Of a stretch of DNA of 64,000 nucleotides, positions 25,099 through 36,365 are shown piece by piece. Under the pieces are notes generated by a model. It ran no database searches. It saw only the letters and a list, made by a program, of their open reading frames with translations, and was not told where the DNA came from. A program made the translations under genes and the position numbers. Source of the DNA: Typhlomys cinereus. Taxonomy: Eukaryota; Chordata; Mammalia; Rodentia; Platacanthomyidae. Positions within the stretch are counted from its first letter, which is position 1; every line of letters begins with the position of its first letter. The stretch covers positions 597,842 through 661,841 of the forward strand of contig JALPQD010000641.1 of NCBI GenBank assembly GCA_023101885.1, written 5' to 3'.

Positions 25099-25606
25099 CA
25101 CATAGAACTAGGCCAGTCTAATCTCCCCCCATCCTGAAGCTCAGGGACATTTGCGGAAGAGGGGGCGGTAAGATTGTAAGAGCAAAAGAATGGGAGGAGC
25201 AATGATTTGCAAGATTCTCCACACTAGTTAGGGCCGAAGCAATCATAATAGGACTTTGCATGCCCTGCGCAATGTCCAACACTACTGACCTCACAAAGTC
25301 TAGCATCAGCTAAAGGCACCAAGATCCTTGGAAGCAAGGGATTGACAGCCACAGTAGTGTTCCTATGCTTAAGGGGAACACGAGAAAGGGTTCAGGGAAA
25401 GGCCACTGGGTCCTTGTAAGTCATCGGAGAGGAGGATCAAGAGGAGAATTAGGCATACACAATAAAGGACTCTCTGGGAATTGGGGGGGAGGCACTGGGG
25501 GATGGGGAGGGAGGGAGGGGGAGCAGGAGGTTTGGGGGGAGGAGGAGGGAGGGAGGGAACTGGTCTACCTATTAAGTTTGTATGAGCAGAAATAATAAAA
25601 ATGTAT
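25099..25606 (+). mobile_element. 3'-UTR-only L1 insertion with target-site duplication (B2)
   Basis: A 508-bp L1 3' UTR piece with G-rich tract (25478-25560) and A-rich end. An exact 21-bp direct repeat flanks it at 25078-25098 and 25607-25627. This is the clean version of 12515-13009. Confidence 0.93.
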
Positions 25607-26794
25607 TAAAAATGGTTTAAGATTTGAAAACTTGGCAAGTCAATAACTCTAGGTATAATGTGATTGGAAATTGTTGGCATGAAGGAAAAAGAAGAACATG
25701 AAAAATTACAGTCAATGTTTTAGAAGAGATAAAATTGCTATGGTTTACTGTGTACATGTGGCTGTAACTGACTATGATGAGGTGGAGGAAGAAAAGACTA
25801 GAAGAGGTAAAGAATCTTTGAATCCTGATTATTAGAAATTTTATGTGTAATACTAATATTTTCTTAAATAGTGTGAGGTGGAAAGAAGTGGAAATGATAT
25901 CACAAAATGATAGACACAGCCTCTAACTAATGAAGAGATATTGAGGAATCAGTGGTTGACAGCAACTAGGAGGGGTTATTTCATGTGATTAGGTAAGCAT
26001 GCACGGAAACTGGGAATTCTGAAGAAGAAAAGAGAAATGTTGATTTTGTGTTAGTGAGGAAAAAGCTTCTCCCTGGTTGTGGAAATTATGAAGTAAGGCA
26101 GAACAAAATTCACCTTTGATAGCTGAATGGTGTCATCGGACAGGTAGGTCTCATGTGAGGTGGATTAGTGGAGAGCATTATGTGAAGAGGAAGATGATCT
26201 ATGAAAAAGGATTGCATTGAAAATAAGTTTTAAAGTATTTAAAATGGATAAATAAGCAATTAGATGAAATTTAAGAACCTCCAGGGAACCCAGTCAAGTT
26301 AAATAAAATTAGATGTTAAAACTATTCATAATGGGCTCTTAAATGATTGTGGGTACTATGTTTTAATTGTATACCCAATCATATATTTCATTCATAAATT
26401 TGGTAGTTATGTGGAAGAATGCCGAGAATCAGGCATTAGAGATATTCTCAACAAGAGTCAATGCAAACTTTAATGTCCCTGGGAGTAAGTGAGCAAGATT
26501 TTCTTAAAGAAGGACATCATACAACGGACATGTGAAATACTCAAAATAATCTGGGAAATGGGCAGGTTCTTTCTTTGTGTCTATGATTGTGGAGAAATGC
26601 TGTTGTTTAATTTATGTCCATTTAGTTCTACATATTGAAGATTTTGATTGATTGAAATGTGCTTTCTTCTGAGAATGTTTATAAGCCAGAAATTAAGGAA
26701 ATATGTTACCTTTTAGTATGGCTTTCAGTCTTTCAGAAATTCAGCCAAATCCTGCTCCAAGTGAGCTTGTCATTGATGGCTCAGAAATATGAAA

Positions 26795-26960
26795 CAACAG
26801 AGGTGTCAATCAATAGATGAAGGTTAAGGAATATGTGGCACATATGTACAATTCAGCCATAAGGAAAAATGGGATTATGACACTGGCATGAAAATGTATG
26901 AAACTAGAATTACATTAAATTATATTTAGTGAATTATACCAGACTTTTCTAATATGTAGA
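26795..26960 (+). mobile_element. Ancient L1 ORF2 C-terminus remnant (B2)
   Basis: Same remnant as 14166-14340, with 'atgtggcacatatgtacaat', 'cagccataaggaaaaatggg' and 'tagtgaattataccagac'. Confidence 0.6.
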
Positions 26961-26974
26961 TTCTAGATTTTAAT

Positions 26975-26982
<8 letters not shown>

Positions 26983-27019
<37 letters not shown>
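26983..27019 (+). repeat. (TG)n microsatellite (B2)
   Basis: Uninterrupted TG repeat preceded by 'atatata'. Confidence 0.97.
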
Positions 27020-27022
<3 letters not shown>

Positions 27023-27254
27023 TATGTCCATAAAAAGCATGAAACTTGAAAGGGGATCATAAGAGGGGAAAAGAGTATAAGTGTCACAGAGAAGCCCATT
27101 ACTTCATATGTTAATTTAAAAACTAAAAGAATTGAAAGAACAAGCATACCTCAGGAACTTATTAGTGTTTCCTCAACTACCAGTTACCACATCATGGCTA
27201 GCATTTTAAAAAACATATAAAATTGGGAGGTTGGGTAGAAAAGTTAAATATGGG

Positions 27255-28130
27255 ATGGATTCATATTATAATATCAACATGCTAGACAAGATGTGCCCAT
27301 TGGCACAACACTTGCATGAATGTTATGGGGTTCACCAACTGCTCTTTCATTGGACTTGAAGTCTGCTGTCTGGAAGGAACTCATACTTGGTTCTTTAACC
27401 TGATTACAACCCATAGCTGGCATTGTTCCTAGTGGAGAACCTTCTACTATTGTTTTTACAGATGGACATGTTGTTAAACTGCCTTCTAAATATTTATGCC
27501 ATACCCATGGTTAGTGCTGCTCCCTTCAGCCTTGTTCAGAGACACATTTCTGCAGTGGACAGTGGTTAATGCAGAGACTGATAACTGGTCAAAGTGCTAA
27601 GTACAATGACTGCTGAATATTCAACCATAAAAGGAACATATGCACCAAACCTCTCTCTTCCCCAAAGCATAGTGAATATCATGGAAGAGGGGGTGAAAAG
27701 AATATAAATTAGAAAATTGGGATGAGTTCTTTGAAAATTTGTCTTCTGGACATGGCATGGTCATTGTACTCATGAAGGCACAACACTATATTTACTTGCA
27801 CATGACCTGTATAAGGCCCAGTGAGACAGCATTACAACATGGATTGGGAAGGGGTTCTGGCTGAGGGGCTAGTGACAATTGTTGACTCCTGTAGAAGGGA
27901 GAGTCATTTTACTTGGTGGTGTGGCTGCTCATAGGTTGTGCATGTTCCAGTAGATGGTGCTGCACTCATGTAGTGCAACATGGGCACCATTAATGAGATT
28001 TGCTGGGTCGTTAAAAAAGAGAGAACATGAAAGTAGAAGTGCAAAGGTATTGGGGGGGGATGCTCAGGGAAGCCTGAAGGGGAATATGATCAAGATACAT
28101 TGCATATACATAAGGAGTTGTTTAAAATAG
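27255..28130 (+). mobile_element. Lx-like old rodent L1 3' UTR
   Basis: Diagnostic phrases in order: 'gcagagactgataactggtcaaagtgctaa', then 'atggaagagggggtgaaaagaa', 'gtcttctggacatggcatgg', 'tgctgggtcgttaaaaaag', and a terminal 'gaatatgatcaagatacatt'. This is the layout of old rodent L1 (Lx-type) 3' UTRs known from mouse and rat. No ORF2 remains. It supports a rodent host. Confidence 0.7.
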
Positions 28131-28360
28131 ATAAAATTATTGTTACACAGTTTCAGCCACAAAGGCCTCTTCTTCACTCATATTATTTACTAAGAACCAT
28201 CAATCAAGGAGCAATTAAAAATCATGTTGGCACACAGGAAGATGCAGAAGTCTGGTGACATTTAATGCATGTGTGAGTCAGGAAGGCCTCATCTGGCTTC
28301 ATTCTTAGAGTCCATCTTTGATTTACTTCCTAATTTGTCATTTCTTTATGCAAACTGAGG

Positions 28361-28453
28361 CATATATATATATATATACATATATACATATACATATATA
28401 TACATATACATATATACATATATATACATATACATATACATATATATATATAT
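28361..28453 (+). repeat. (TA/CATA)n microsatellite
   Basis: TA and CATATA repeats forming the tail side of the adjacent minus-strand SINE. Tyrosine/isoleucine-rich frames here are artefacts. Confidence 0.95.
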
Positions 28454-28720
28454 TTGGTGTATGTGTGTGTACAAGAGGGCATTTGAGTGTGTGTGCCTGT
28501 GGAGAAGGTCTGAGGATGACATTAGGAATCATCTTGGATTGCTCTACCTCTTTACTGCTTTTCTCTAAGGTGTCCCAGGCTCTGTTTGTCAGGCCCAGAA
28601 ATGCAGTCCACTTCCATTTCCACTGGACGTTTTTGCATGGGATTGGAGAATCTGAACTGAGGTCCTTTCAATTGCCAGGCAAAGCATTTAACCCCTGAAA
28701 CATCTCCCCAACCCTCCTGA
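28454..28720 (-). mobile_element. tRNA-headed SINE, rodent type
   Basis: Reads on the minus strand from an ID-like head (28700-28720 side: 'catttaacccctgaaacatctccccaaccc' is the reverse complement of the A-box head) to a GT/CA-rich tail. The body phrases 'ccaggctctg' and 'atcatcttggattgctct' recur in the copies at 46835, 53208 and 55436. Non-autonomous; no protein. Confidence 0.7.
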
Positions 28721-29334
28721 TTTGGACATTTAAAGCACTTCAATTCCAAACCAAAAGTCAATATTCTTTCATAATTTGAACAGAACCAATAGAAATCATG
28801 TACATTTCTCCTACAACACTCAGACAGCAAGAGAGACATTCTAGCCTTTGATGAATATATATGTGGTACTTACTGCTATAATTTTCCAGGTTTCTAAAGT
28901 CTGGACAAAATGACATATTAGCTAATTTCAGGATAACTTCCCTTAAATTGACTCTAGACATATGCATATCACAGCTTGTAGGCTCCATGCACTTGTATGA
29001 GGTTAAGAATAAATAAAGCTCAACCCAAAATCATACACTTCCTTCAAACCTTATGAGATATTTTTTTAGAACTCAGGTGGGGGTTCTTGAGCTCAGACTT
29101 TATAGAAGACAATGTCATTGTCAGAGGAATGAGTTTTCCATTTCATTTCCTGGGAAGAGAAGTTACATTTGAGTTTAACATTATTCACCATCCTAGATAG
29201 ACCTAGATAGAAGTGAGGGGGGAGGAAGAGTCTTTAATCAGTTTCAGAATCATGTCCCTTCTCTTATCCACCCACCATACCACCTTGCCTCATTTTCTCC
29301 TCACTTCTGCCTTTGCATCTCTGATCTTCTCTTC

Positions 29335-29800
29335 TACTTCTCTTCTCTTGGATCATTCTGCACCTTCTCAAATGTAACAAGGCAGCTGCAGCCTCAGGCT
29401 TTGCACTCAATATTCCCTCTGCATGGGACTTTACTTTTGTCCTCCAGATAGAGAAATGACTCACTCATACTCCCATTTCTTCAAGGTTTTTAATTCGCTG
29501 TTGCCTTCATGAAACCTCTCTCCTTGGTGCTAATAGTTTCATCTTCCTCTCATTCTGCATGTTGACTTTTCCTTTGTGTACAGTTGTTTTTCTCATGAGG
29601 AGTGACACATCATATTGCACATGCTCTATTTTGCTTTATCTGTGGTTCTCTCCCAAAATGCATGCTGCAGAAGTACATGGATGGGCATCTGCTTTACTCC
29701 TCACTGTAGGTACCTAAACCATGTCTGGCACAATAGTATATGGCCACTATCTGAATGCAGGGATGTTCTGTTGATATATCCTTTTCTCTGCAACTGAACC
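29335..29800 (+). mobile_element. L2 LINE remnant
   Basis: 'gcctcaggctttgcactcaatattccctctgcatggga' tracks the L2 3' end (gcctcagggcctttgcact-tgctgttccctctgcctgga). A later 'tcatgaaacctctctccttgg' and 'aaaatgcatgctgcagaag' fit the downstream portion. Confidence 0.6.
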
Positions 29801-30024
29801 TAGTTTGAAAAGACATATTAGTATGATATTGTGGTAAAGTTGCAACCCAGCATTGCTTTACATTATCGATTTTCATTTATAAACTATTAACTTACTACCC
29901 ATTCACAGCAGAGAAGGTATGCTATAGATGTACTTGTCAAGGCTAACTATCAACACTAACTCTAAAGATAACTGTTCACTGAGTATCTTTTTTAAAAAAT
30001 ATTATCTTTTACAAAGCTATATAA

Positions 30025-30245
30025 GCTTAATGGGTATGTATCTTTACCCCCCTCTTCCCCCTCTGCCCTCCCTTCCTCCCTGTTATCCCCCCATCCCATT
30101 CCTCCCTTTTCCCTCTCTCCCCTTTCCTCCCTCTTCTTCTCTTAGTGTTTCTCGCCTGCTCCCTCCCACCCTCCAGAGCATCTGCAAGGGGTTAGACAGA
30201 TGGAATGGAGTTCCTATATTAGTTGGCAGCCCAAGAAGGGGCCAC
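30025..30245 (-). mobile_element. Old L1 3' UTR fragment (pyrimidine tract)
   Basis: 'ctatataagcttaatgggta' followed by a C/T-rich tract resembles the reverse complement of the L1 3' end found elsewhere in the window, but is more diverged. No target-site duplication seen. Confidence 0.4.
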
Positions 30246-30392
30246 TGAATCTCAAACCCTTACTAGTGCAGACAGATTCAGAGGGAATTTCAGTGAGAAC
30301 CTTATTGTTGGAAATCTAGACTGTTTATAATTTTTGATTTTATAAACACTGCTGTAAAAATACCTTCATGCTGAAATATTTGCATAACTCTT

Positions 30393-30649
30393 TTTTTATG
30401 TTTCTGCTCATACAAATATAATAGGAACACCTGTCCCCTCCTCCCTCCATCCCTCCCTAGACCTCCCTGTTCCCTCCCCGCTTTGTCCCTTCCTTTCCCC
30501 CCTCCCTCCCTTTCTCCCAGTGCCCCCTCCCCATATATCTGAAGCATCCTTTAATGAGTACATCAAACTTTCCTCTGGGTCCTCCTCTCTGACGAGGTGT
30601 AAGGACTCAGTGGCATTTCCTAGAACTCTTTCTTGTGTTCCCCTTAAGT
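30393..30649 (-). mobile_element. Short 3'-only L1 insertion with target-site duplication
   Basis: Reverse-complement L1 3' end ('gctcatacaaatataatagg', C/T-rich tract, then 'gacgaggtgtaaggactcag'). A direct repeat 'atatttgcataac' flanks it at 30376-30388 and 30650-30662, extending to 17 bp with one mismatch. The insertion is only about 257 bp and stops just 5' of the G-rich tract. Confidence 0.88.
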
Positions 30650-31540
30650 ATATTTGCATAACGCTTATACTTCATTTTGAGGTTCTCTATATCTAGAATG
30701 AGTTTGTGTTGATGGAAACCATTCCACGATTCTTGGTTAAGCCGAATTAAATATGCTAAGAGAGAAGAATGTCCTATCTTGGAGAGAAAAATGTCCTATC
30801 CTGTAGTCAGCTAATGTTTCCTGTTTTCCTTTATCTACCAGTGCTAAGTTAGCCATCCATTAAGACCTGTCTGTTATTGTTTCCTGGAGTATGACATTTT
30901 TTGAGGAAGAATGTGTGAGATACTTTTCTGAATCTGTGAGTACAGCTGTAAAATAATGGCCCAAGTCTCTATTCTCATGAAGTTTATAGTTCAGTAGGTA
31001 AAAATTAGCTTTAACAATGTGATGATCAAATGTATGCAGTCACTTGACTGGACTGTGATGCTCATGGTTTGACAAAATACCAGTGTAGATGTTGTTGTGA
31101 AGATAGTTCTTAAGTGTGACTAGTATTTAACTCAGTACACTTTGAAGAAAGCAGATTGAACACATTGTTGGGCTTCATACAATTGGGGAAAGGGCTGAGG
31201 TTTCCCAAGGAAGATTTTTCTAGGTTACCTCAGATACCCAGATGCATTTCCACACTGCAGAATTCATACTCAGGTCCCCATTGTTGACTTTTTCCTCAAC
31301 TTCCAGCCTGCCATCCTAGATAAATCCAAATACTATATGTGTGTAACTAGATATGAACTGGAATAAGTACCACGAATAGGAGGTCTGCAAGTGAGTCTAA
31401 TCAGGACACTAACTTAGGTCAGCATTAAGAGAATGCCTCTCTGAAACGTTAACTTCAAGATATCTTGCAGATGCAGAGAGGGTTTATAAACAAGACAGAT
31501 TCATGCAAGCAAACAGAGTTGAAAATTTAACTTCTTTGGG

Positions 31541-31670
31541 CAAGTGAGATGGCTCAGTGGGTAAAGGTGCTTGCTGATAAGCTTCATTGATCAACTTAAA
31601 TCCCTGGAACCCACATGATTAAAAGAGAGATAACCCATTCCTGAAGATTTTTTATTGGCATGCATGGGAA

Positions 31671-31727
<57 letters not shown>

Positions 31728-31800
31728 TAGGCACACACACACACACACACACACACGCACATGCACACACATGCACGCATACATCAAAAGAAATAAATAT
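31541..31800 (+). mobile_element. RSINE1/B4-class SINE with (AC)n tail
   Basis: 'aagtgagatggctcagtggg', 'taaaggtgcttgctga', 'aaatccctggaacccacatg' give the ID-like Pol III head (A and B box region) of rodent B4/RSINE1 SINEs. A long AC tract and 'aaataaata' tail follow. The exact subfamily is not assigned. Confidence 0.75.
31675..31756 (+). repeat. (AC)n microsatellite
   Basis: About 80 bp of AC repeat with a 'gcatagg' interruption, inside the SINE tail. Cys/Val and His/Thr frames on both strands are artefacts. Confidence 0.97.
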
Positions 31801-32294
31801 AGCAAAAATTTAAAATCTGACCATTGTGCAATGGGTGCATTAGTTTATTCCTAGAGTTTCTCGAAGGAGTATTAAATGAGCGGGCAACTGGTGAGAGGAG
31901 GCAGGAATGACAACGTGGGACCAGCGTTGTCACTGCTTTGTAAGTTATGGGCCATCATCTCTGTCTGATAGGTAAAGTCATATCTCCTGATATAAGAAGG
32001 AAAAGGCATCAGTGTATGCAAACCACATAACTCAGTGTCTGACATATAGTAAATGTTCAATCCATTGAAACTTGTAATCCCTCCAGTAATCTTTAGGATA
32101 CAGCTCACCACCTATTCCCTCAATTCAGATTTCCAGTACAAGTCTGAAAAGTCCTATTTTTCTTCTCTGAAATCTATTCATGCCAAGAAAAATCTGTATT
32201 TACTTCTCCAGGTTGTATTTCTGATAGATCCAAAAAAATTGAACTCAAGGCTACTGTCACACCACAGATAAGCTATAAAAATAATGGTAACTTT

Positions 32295-32322
32295 AAAAAA
32301 TATTTATTTATTTATTTATTGT

Positions 32323-32369
<47 letters not shown>

Positions 32370-32660
32370 ACCATGGGCGAATTCGGGAACCACCATGGAC
32401 TCCCTCCACCTCCTCCTTGTTTACTCTGCCCTGGGATTCACAGGCTCTGCCCTACCAGGACCAGAAACCCAGGCCACCCTGCCTCCACCTGGTGTCTAGG
32501 ATCCCAACTCAGGACCTTCCCCCTGCAAGGCAGAGGTTGAATTCCAGAGGCTTAACCCCTGGAGCCACCTCTCCAGCCTGCAAGGCAGAGGCTTAACCCC
32601 TGAGCCACCTCTCCAGCCTGCAAGGCAAAGGCTTAACCCCTGAGCCACCTCTCCAACCCC
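32295..32660 (-). mobile_element. tRNA-headed SINE with triplicated head and target-site duplication
   Basis: On the minus strand: head repeated three times (32540-32660), body ('ccctgggattcacaggctctgccc' on plus), TG tract (32321-32366) and an AAAT-rich tail. A 17-bp exact direct repeat flanks it (32278-32294 and 32661-32677, 'aaaataatggtaacttt'). It is the least diverged copy of this SINE family here together with 36076-36365, so it is probably young. Confidence 0.88.
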
Positions 32661-32764
32661 AAAATAATGGTAACTTTTGGTAGCTTCTTTCATGGTATTT
32701 CATCCAGATTTACCCAATATTCTTGGCCACCAATTCACCTTTACAAGAGTTATTGTAAAGAGAG

Positions 32765-33160
32765 TTATTCTAGTTTCTTTTCTATTGCTGATGTAAATAC
32801 ATGGCTAAAACAACTTACAGAAACAAGGGAGTTATTTCTGCCTGTTATTTTCAGCTACAGTTCATGAGCATGGCAGGAAAATTCACACCAACATTAGAAA
32901 CCATAGGAACTGACCACAACACAGCCACACAAAAAGCTGAGGGAGGAATATATTTCTCATTTGCCAGTCCGCAAAAGCTGAACTAGCTCTCTTTATCTTA
33001 TCCACCTGCCCAGCTGTGGACAGTCATATTATCAATTAGATAATCAGCCATAGACTTGAGTGCCTAAAAGCTCAGCCCTAGGTACAAAGGTCATTTGGAC
33101 CTAGAGGCACAGTTAGAGACCTGAGAGACAAGTAAAATCTTAATACCAGGTATAAAGCAA
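32765..33160 (-). mobile_element. LTR-like rodent dispersed repeat
   Basis: 'tctattgctgatgtaaatac', 'acaaccttacagaaacaagg'-like start, 'atttgccagtccgcaaaagctga', 'cttatccacctgcccagct' and 'aaaagctcagccctagg' match 48760-49195 in order. Probably MaLR-type LTR, but the class is not certain. No proviral genes. Confidence 0.5.
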
Positions 33161-36055
33161 TCCATGAAGTTCTCTCTGAGCACATGGTGACATCTGCTTA
33201 AAAATGACTCCTTAGGATACATCACAAGCATTCTAGAATACTTTTCATATACTTACAGGTTACAGGGCAGGATTTTGCTTGGGTTGACTGCTTTTCTTTT
33301 ACTATCCTTGGATTCCCCAGTCATTTGATAAAATGATTTCTGTTTACCTATTTCTCCTTGCCATCTTTTATAGGTTTGCTATGAACATCATGGAGAAGGA
33401 ACATGATCATATGATTATGATATGGTATTTGATTTACTAACCCATAAGGATGTTTTAGAGGTCAGCTTTCTGTCTTTCAGTTGAAGAAGAGAAGAATGAG
33501 CTACCCTTTCAGTCTGCCTGCCATGATCATTCCTAAGCCATTTCTTTTTATCAATATGAGGCTACGGGAAACCTTAAAACTTTGCTGGCTGTTACTTTTT
33601 CAGTAGGGAAAGGAAGTACATTTCTATGTAAATACGACACTTTCTTCAGTTTCTAAGGAAGTGTTTTGTGATACTCATCAGACTTTTAAACTTTAACGTC
33701 ATGTCAAAAAGCCTTGAAATAGTAATGTCCTCATTTCCCTATTTGCAGATAGCAAAGGTTTCATACTAAGTTGACCATGGAAGGTGGAGAGCAGAAAATC
33801 AAACCCTAACAAAACTTAAGCTGGAGAATTAGATGCACTTAAATTGCTAAAGGAGTGTTCTGATTAGTATCTGCTACTAAATTTGCAATTCGATGTGATA
33901 TGTACACAGTCTGTAGTGGCATTTTCATTTGCATTCATTTCTACCTTGAACACCTCTGGATTCCCAGTGGAAAGAACATGACAGATTACACATCAGCTCA
34001 TAGCCCAACTAACTTCTGTTAGCTCTCCTGGCGTGAATGACACCAGAATTTCAGACCTGGAATCTGATCACTGCTTTTCTGAGAAAAGGGCAGAAGGGAT
34101 TTGGACTATTTGAAGTGTGTCCAATAATTGAGAAAATAAGGAAGAAGGCATGGCAAGAAGTTGAAGAAACAGTGTCTTGGGCCGTTGTGTGGATTGGGGA
34201 TAGAGCAGTCATACATAGTGACCTCTGTTGTGATTAAATGGAGGTTTTTCTCTATAAGAAGAAAGACAGATGGGCCAAGGTCCACATAGAGCTTTGAATG
34301 GCTTTATTTCTGGACCAAGAATAGGAGGTTCATGATTTTAACTGCCAGCTCCACTCCTTATTAGGTTGCCTGAGCATCCAAAGCCAATTATGCTCTTGGG
34401 ATCTTTGTTTCCCTTGGGAATCAATAACAGTTTGAATATTACAAGAGATGACATATATGTGAGACTACCCAATGCAAATGAGAGCTGAGAGAAGAAAGCA
34501 CTCTGAAAATTACAAGGATAGACCACTGTCTTCCACATGGTGCTTAATTACCTATGAAGCCCATTGAGATCACTTCCTTTTAAAATACCTTACTGATGTT
34601 GTTGTTGTATACACATTCATTTCCTTTTGACACTCAGAAGGGTTGCAGAAGCAGAAGCAGAAGCAAAAAAAATGGCTTTAATCCTAATATCCATGGTTCT
34701 AGTCTGTCTATCTGCTTGGCTTTCCTGCTTTTTTTTTTTTTTTTTTTACAGAGGAAGACCATCTGTGGTAATAGTGGGGAAGTCAATTCGGTCACTAAGT
34801 TATTTGGTCATTTATTTCCATTGTCTGCCAACTACATCTTTTATTAAAGCAGAACTCACTGCCTTAGATCATCTCCACCTTCAGGGAATTCCTGATATTT
34901 CTTTTTTACCTATGAAAGTGAAACACTTGACCTTTTTGTATGTCTGATATCGCACTTGCTAACCGCTGGGCCTTTAATAAATGTGTGTATTCTCATCTTC
35001 ATTTTTATCAGTAAAGATTTTCTGTGTGTCACCATGTCATCTCTTAGAGTATGAATTATGTACACTATATATCCTTTTCCTAAAATGACTAGGTTACCTT
35101 GCTGAAGCATGGATATATTTTATGTCTTATCTGGCCTTTCTAAATCCTCCATAGGTTTGCTCACATTTATACTGCAAAAATTATTCTCATACTTAAATGC
35201 TGAAACCATGTCCATATCTAATCCATGACTGAATTGCACTGTCATTGTGAATGTGCTTGGCATCTGCAATTTCTGATAGGGTTGAAAAATATGGAGATCA
35301 CTGTACTCCCAGTGACAGTTTCAGAACTTCTGCAAGGAACATAAGCTTTCTTCTCTCTGCATGCTAATTATTTAATAAATCCACATATCACACTTAAAGT
35401 GGTTTGCTTAACAGGAACATTATCCTATTTCTTATACAGTGTTTTCAAATAAGATGGAGAAGAATGTTTCTGAGGGCTGAGCTTTTCATGGGTACAGTAA
35501 GAATTTATAAAATTATTCCAGTGTATTTTAAATTCTTAACATTGTATTGAAAGTGTTGCCAGCCACTGGTTTGAACTTGACAGAAAAGACCTCATTCATG
35601 AAACAATTGTACTCCATATGTTTTTCTTAAATTGATTATTTATGCAACTTGGAGTGGAGTCCTAGGATGATATTCTTTCTTCCCAGGTATTTATTTGAAC
35701 TATGTCCTTGTAATACCAAAAATGTTTCCCTGATAATGTAATAATCTATATTTATTTACAGTAAATATTCAGTATTTTTGAAGAAAAGCAGTCTAACCTG
35801 TCTATTTGGATCTTAAGTACAATGTTGATTCGAAAACCTTTGTTACGTTTGTTAAAGGAGAATAGACAAACCAGTCACGTGTAGTCTTGTGTTAAGGAAA
35901 CATGCTAAACGCTGCATTCTATAGGACATGTGACACAGCATGAACTGTGGAACGTAGCAGACTAAAATCTATCTCAAGAAGAATAAAAAGTAATTGATAG
36001 CAGGGATTTATTTTGCAGACTTGGTCACTCTGTAAGTATTATAATATGAATGTTT
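33160..36055. other. Single-copy sequence, no gene seen
   Basis: Searched on both strands by eye. Open frames are at most about 106 codons (34627-34947) and contain a poly-T derived Phe run. There is a poly-T run at 34730-34748. I found no recognisable exon, RNA gene or young repeat. Confidence 0.4.
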
Positions 36056-36075
36056 TTTTAAATTTCTGGTATCTG

Positions 36076-36365
36076 GGCGGGAAAGGTGGCTCAGGGGTTA
36101 AGCCTCTGCCTTGCAGGCAGAAGGTCCCGAGTTCTGATCCTAGGCCCACGTATAGACGCCAGGCAGAAGTGGGGGCGGCCTGCGTTTCTGATCCTAGTAG
36201 GGCGGAGCCTGTGAATCCCGGGGCAGAGTAAACAAGGAGGTGGAGGCATCCATGGTGGTTCCTGAATTCGTCCGTGGTTCTACACACACACACACACACA
36301 TACACATACATACACACGCACACATACGCATACACGCACAATTGAATAAATAATAAATTAAAAAA
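36076..36365 (+). mobile_element. tRNA-headed SINE with target-site duplication
   Basis: Head 'ggtggctcaggggttaag' (A-box region) and 'ggtcccgagttctgatcct' (B-box-like), a body of about 150 bp, a CA-rich stretch (36282-36340) and 'gaataaataataaatt' tail. A 20-bp direct repeat with one mismatch flanks it (36056-36075, 36366-36385; 'aaatttctggtatctg'). Internal Pol III promoter boxes are visible, but whether it is transcribed is unknown. Confidence 0.88.

Larger units (their letters stand above)
24299..27116. repeat. Duplicated block B, second copy (B2)
   Basis: Cleaner copy of 11727-14488. It begins with 'aggcccagcccatggtggg' directly after truncated A2 and continues without a break into the good-quality right part of the window. 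This suggests B2 belongs to the reliable contig. Confidence 0.92.

Noticed and set aside
28361..28453. Alternating purine-pyrimidine tract as a functional element
   Set aside because: It is the simple-repeat tail of a SINE.
34627..34947. 106-codon plus-strand frame
   Set aside because: It contains a poly-Phe stretch from a T run and no recognisable domain. Treated as chance.
36076..36160. A true tRNA gene suggested by A- and B-box-like strings
   Set aside because: The arms do not fold into a full tRNA and the sequence is the head of a dispersed SINE.
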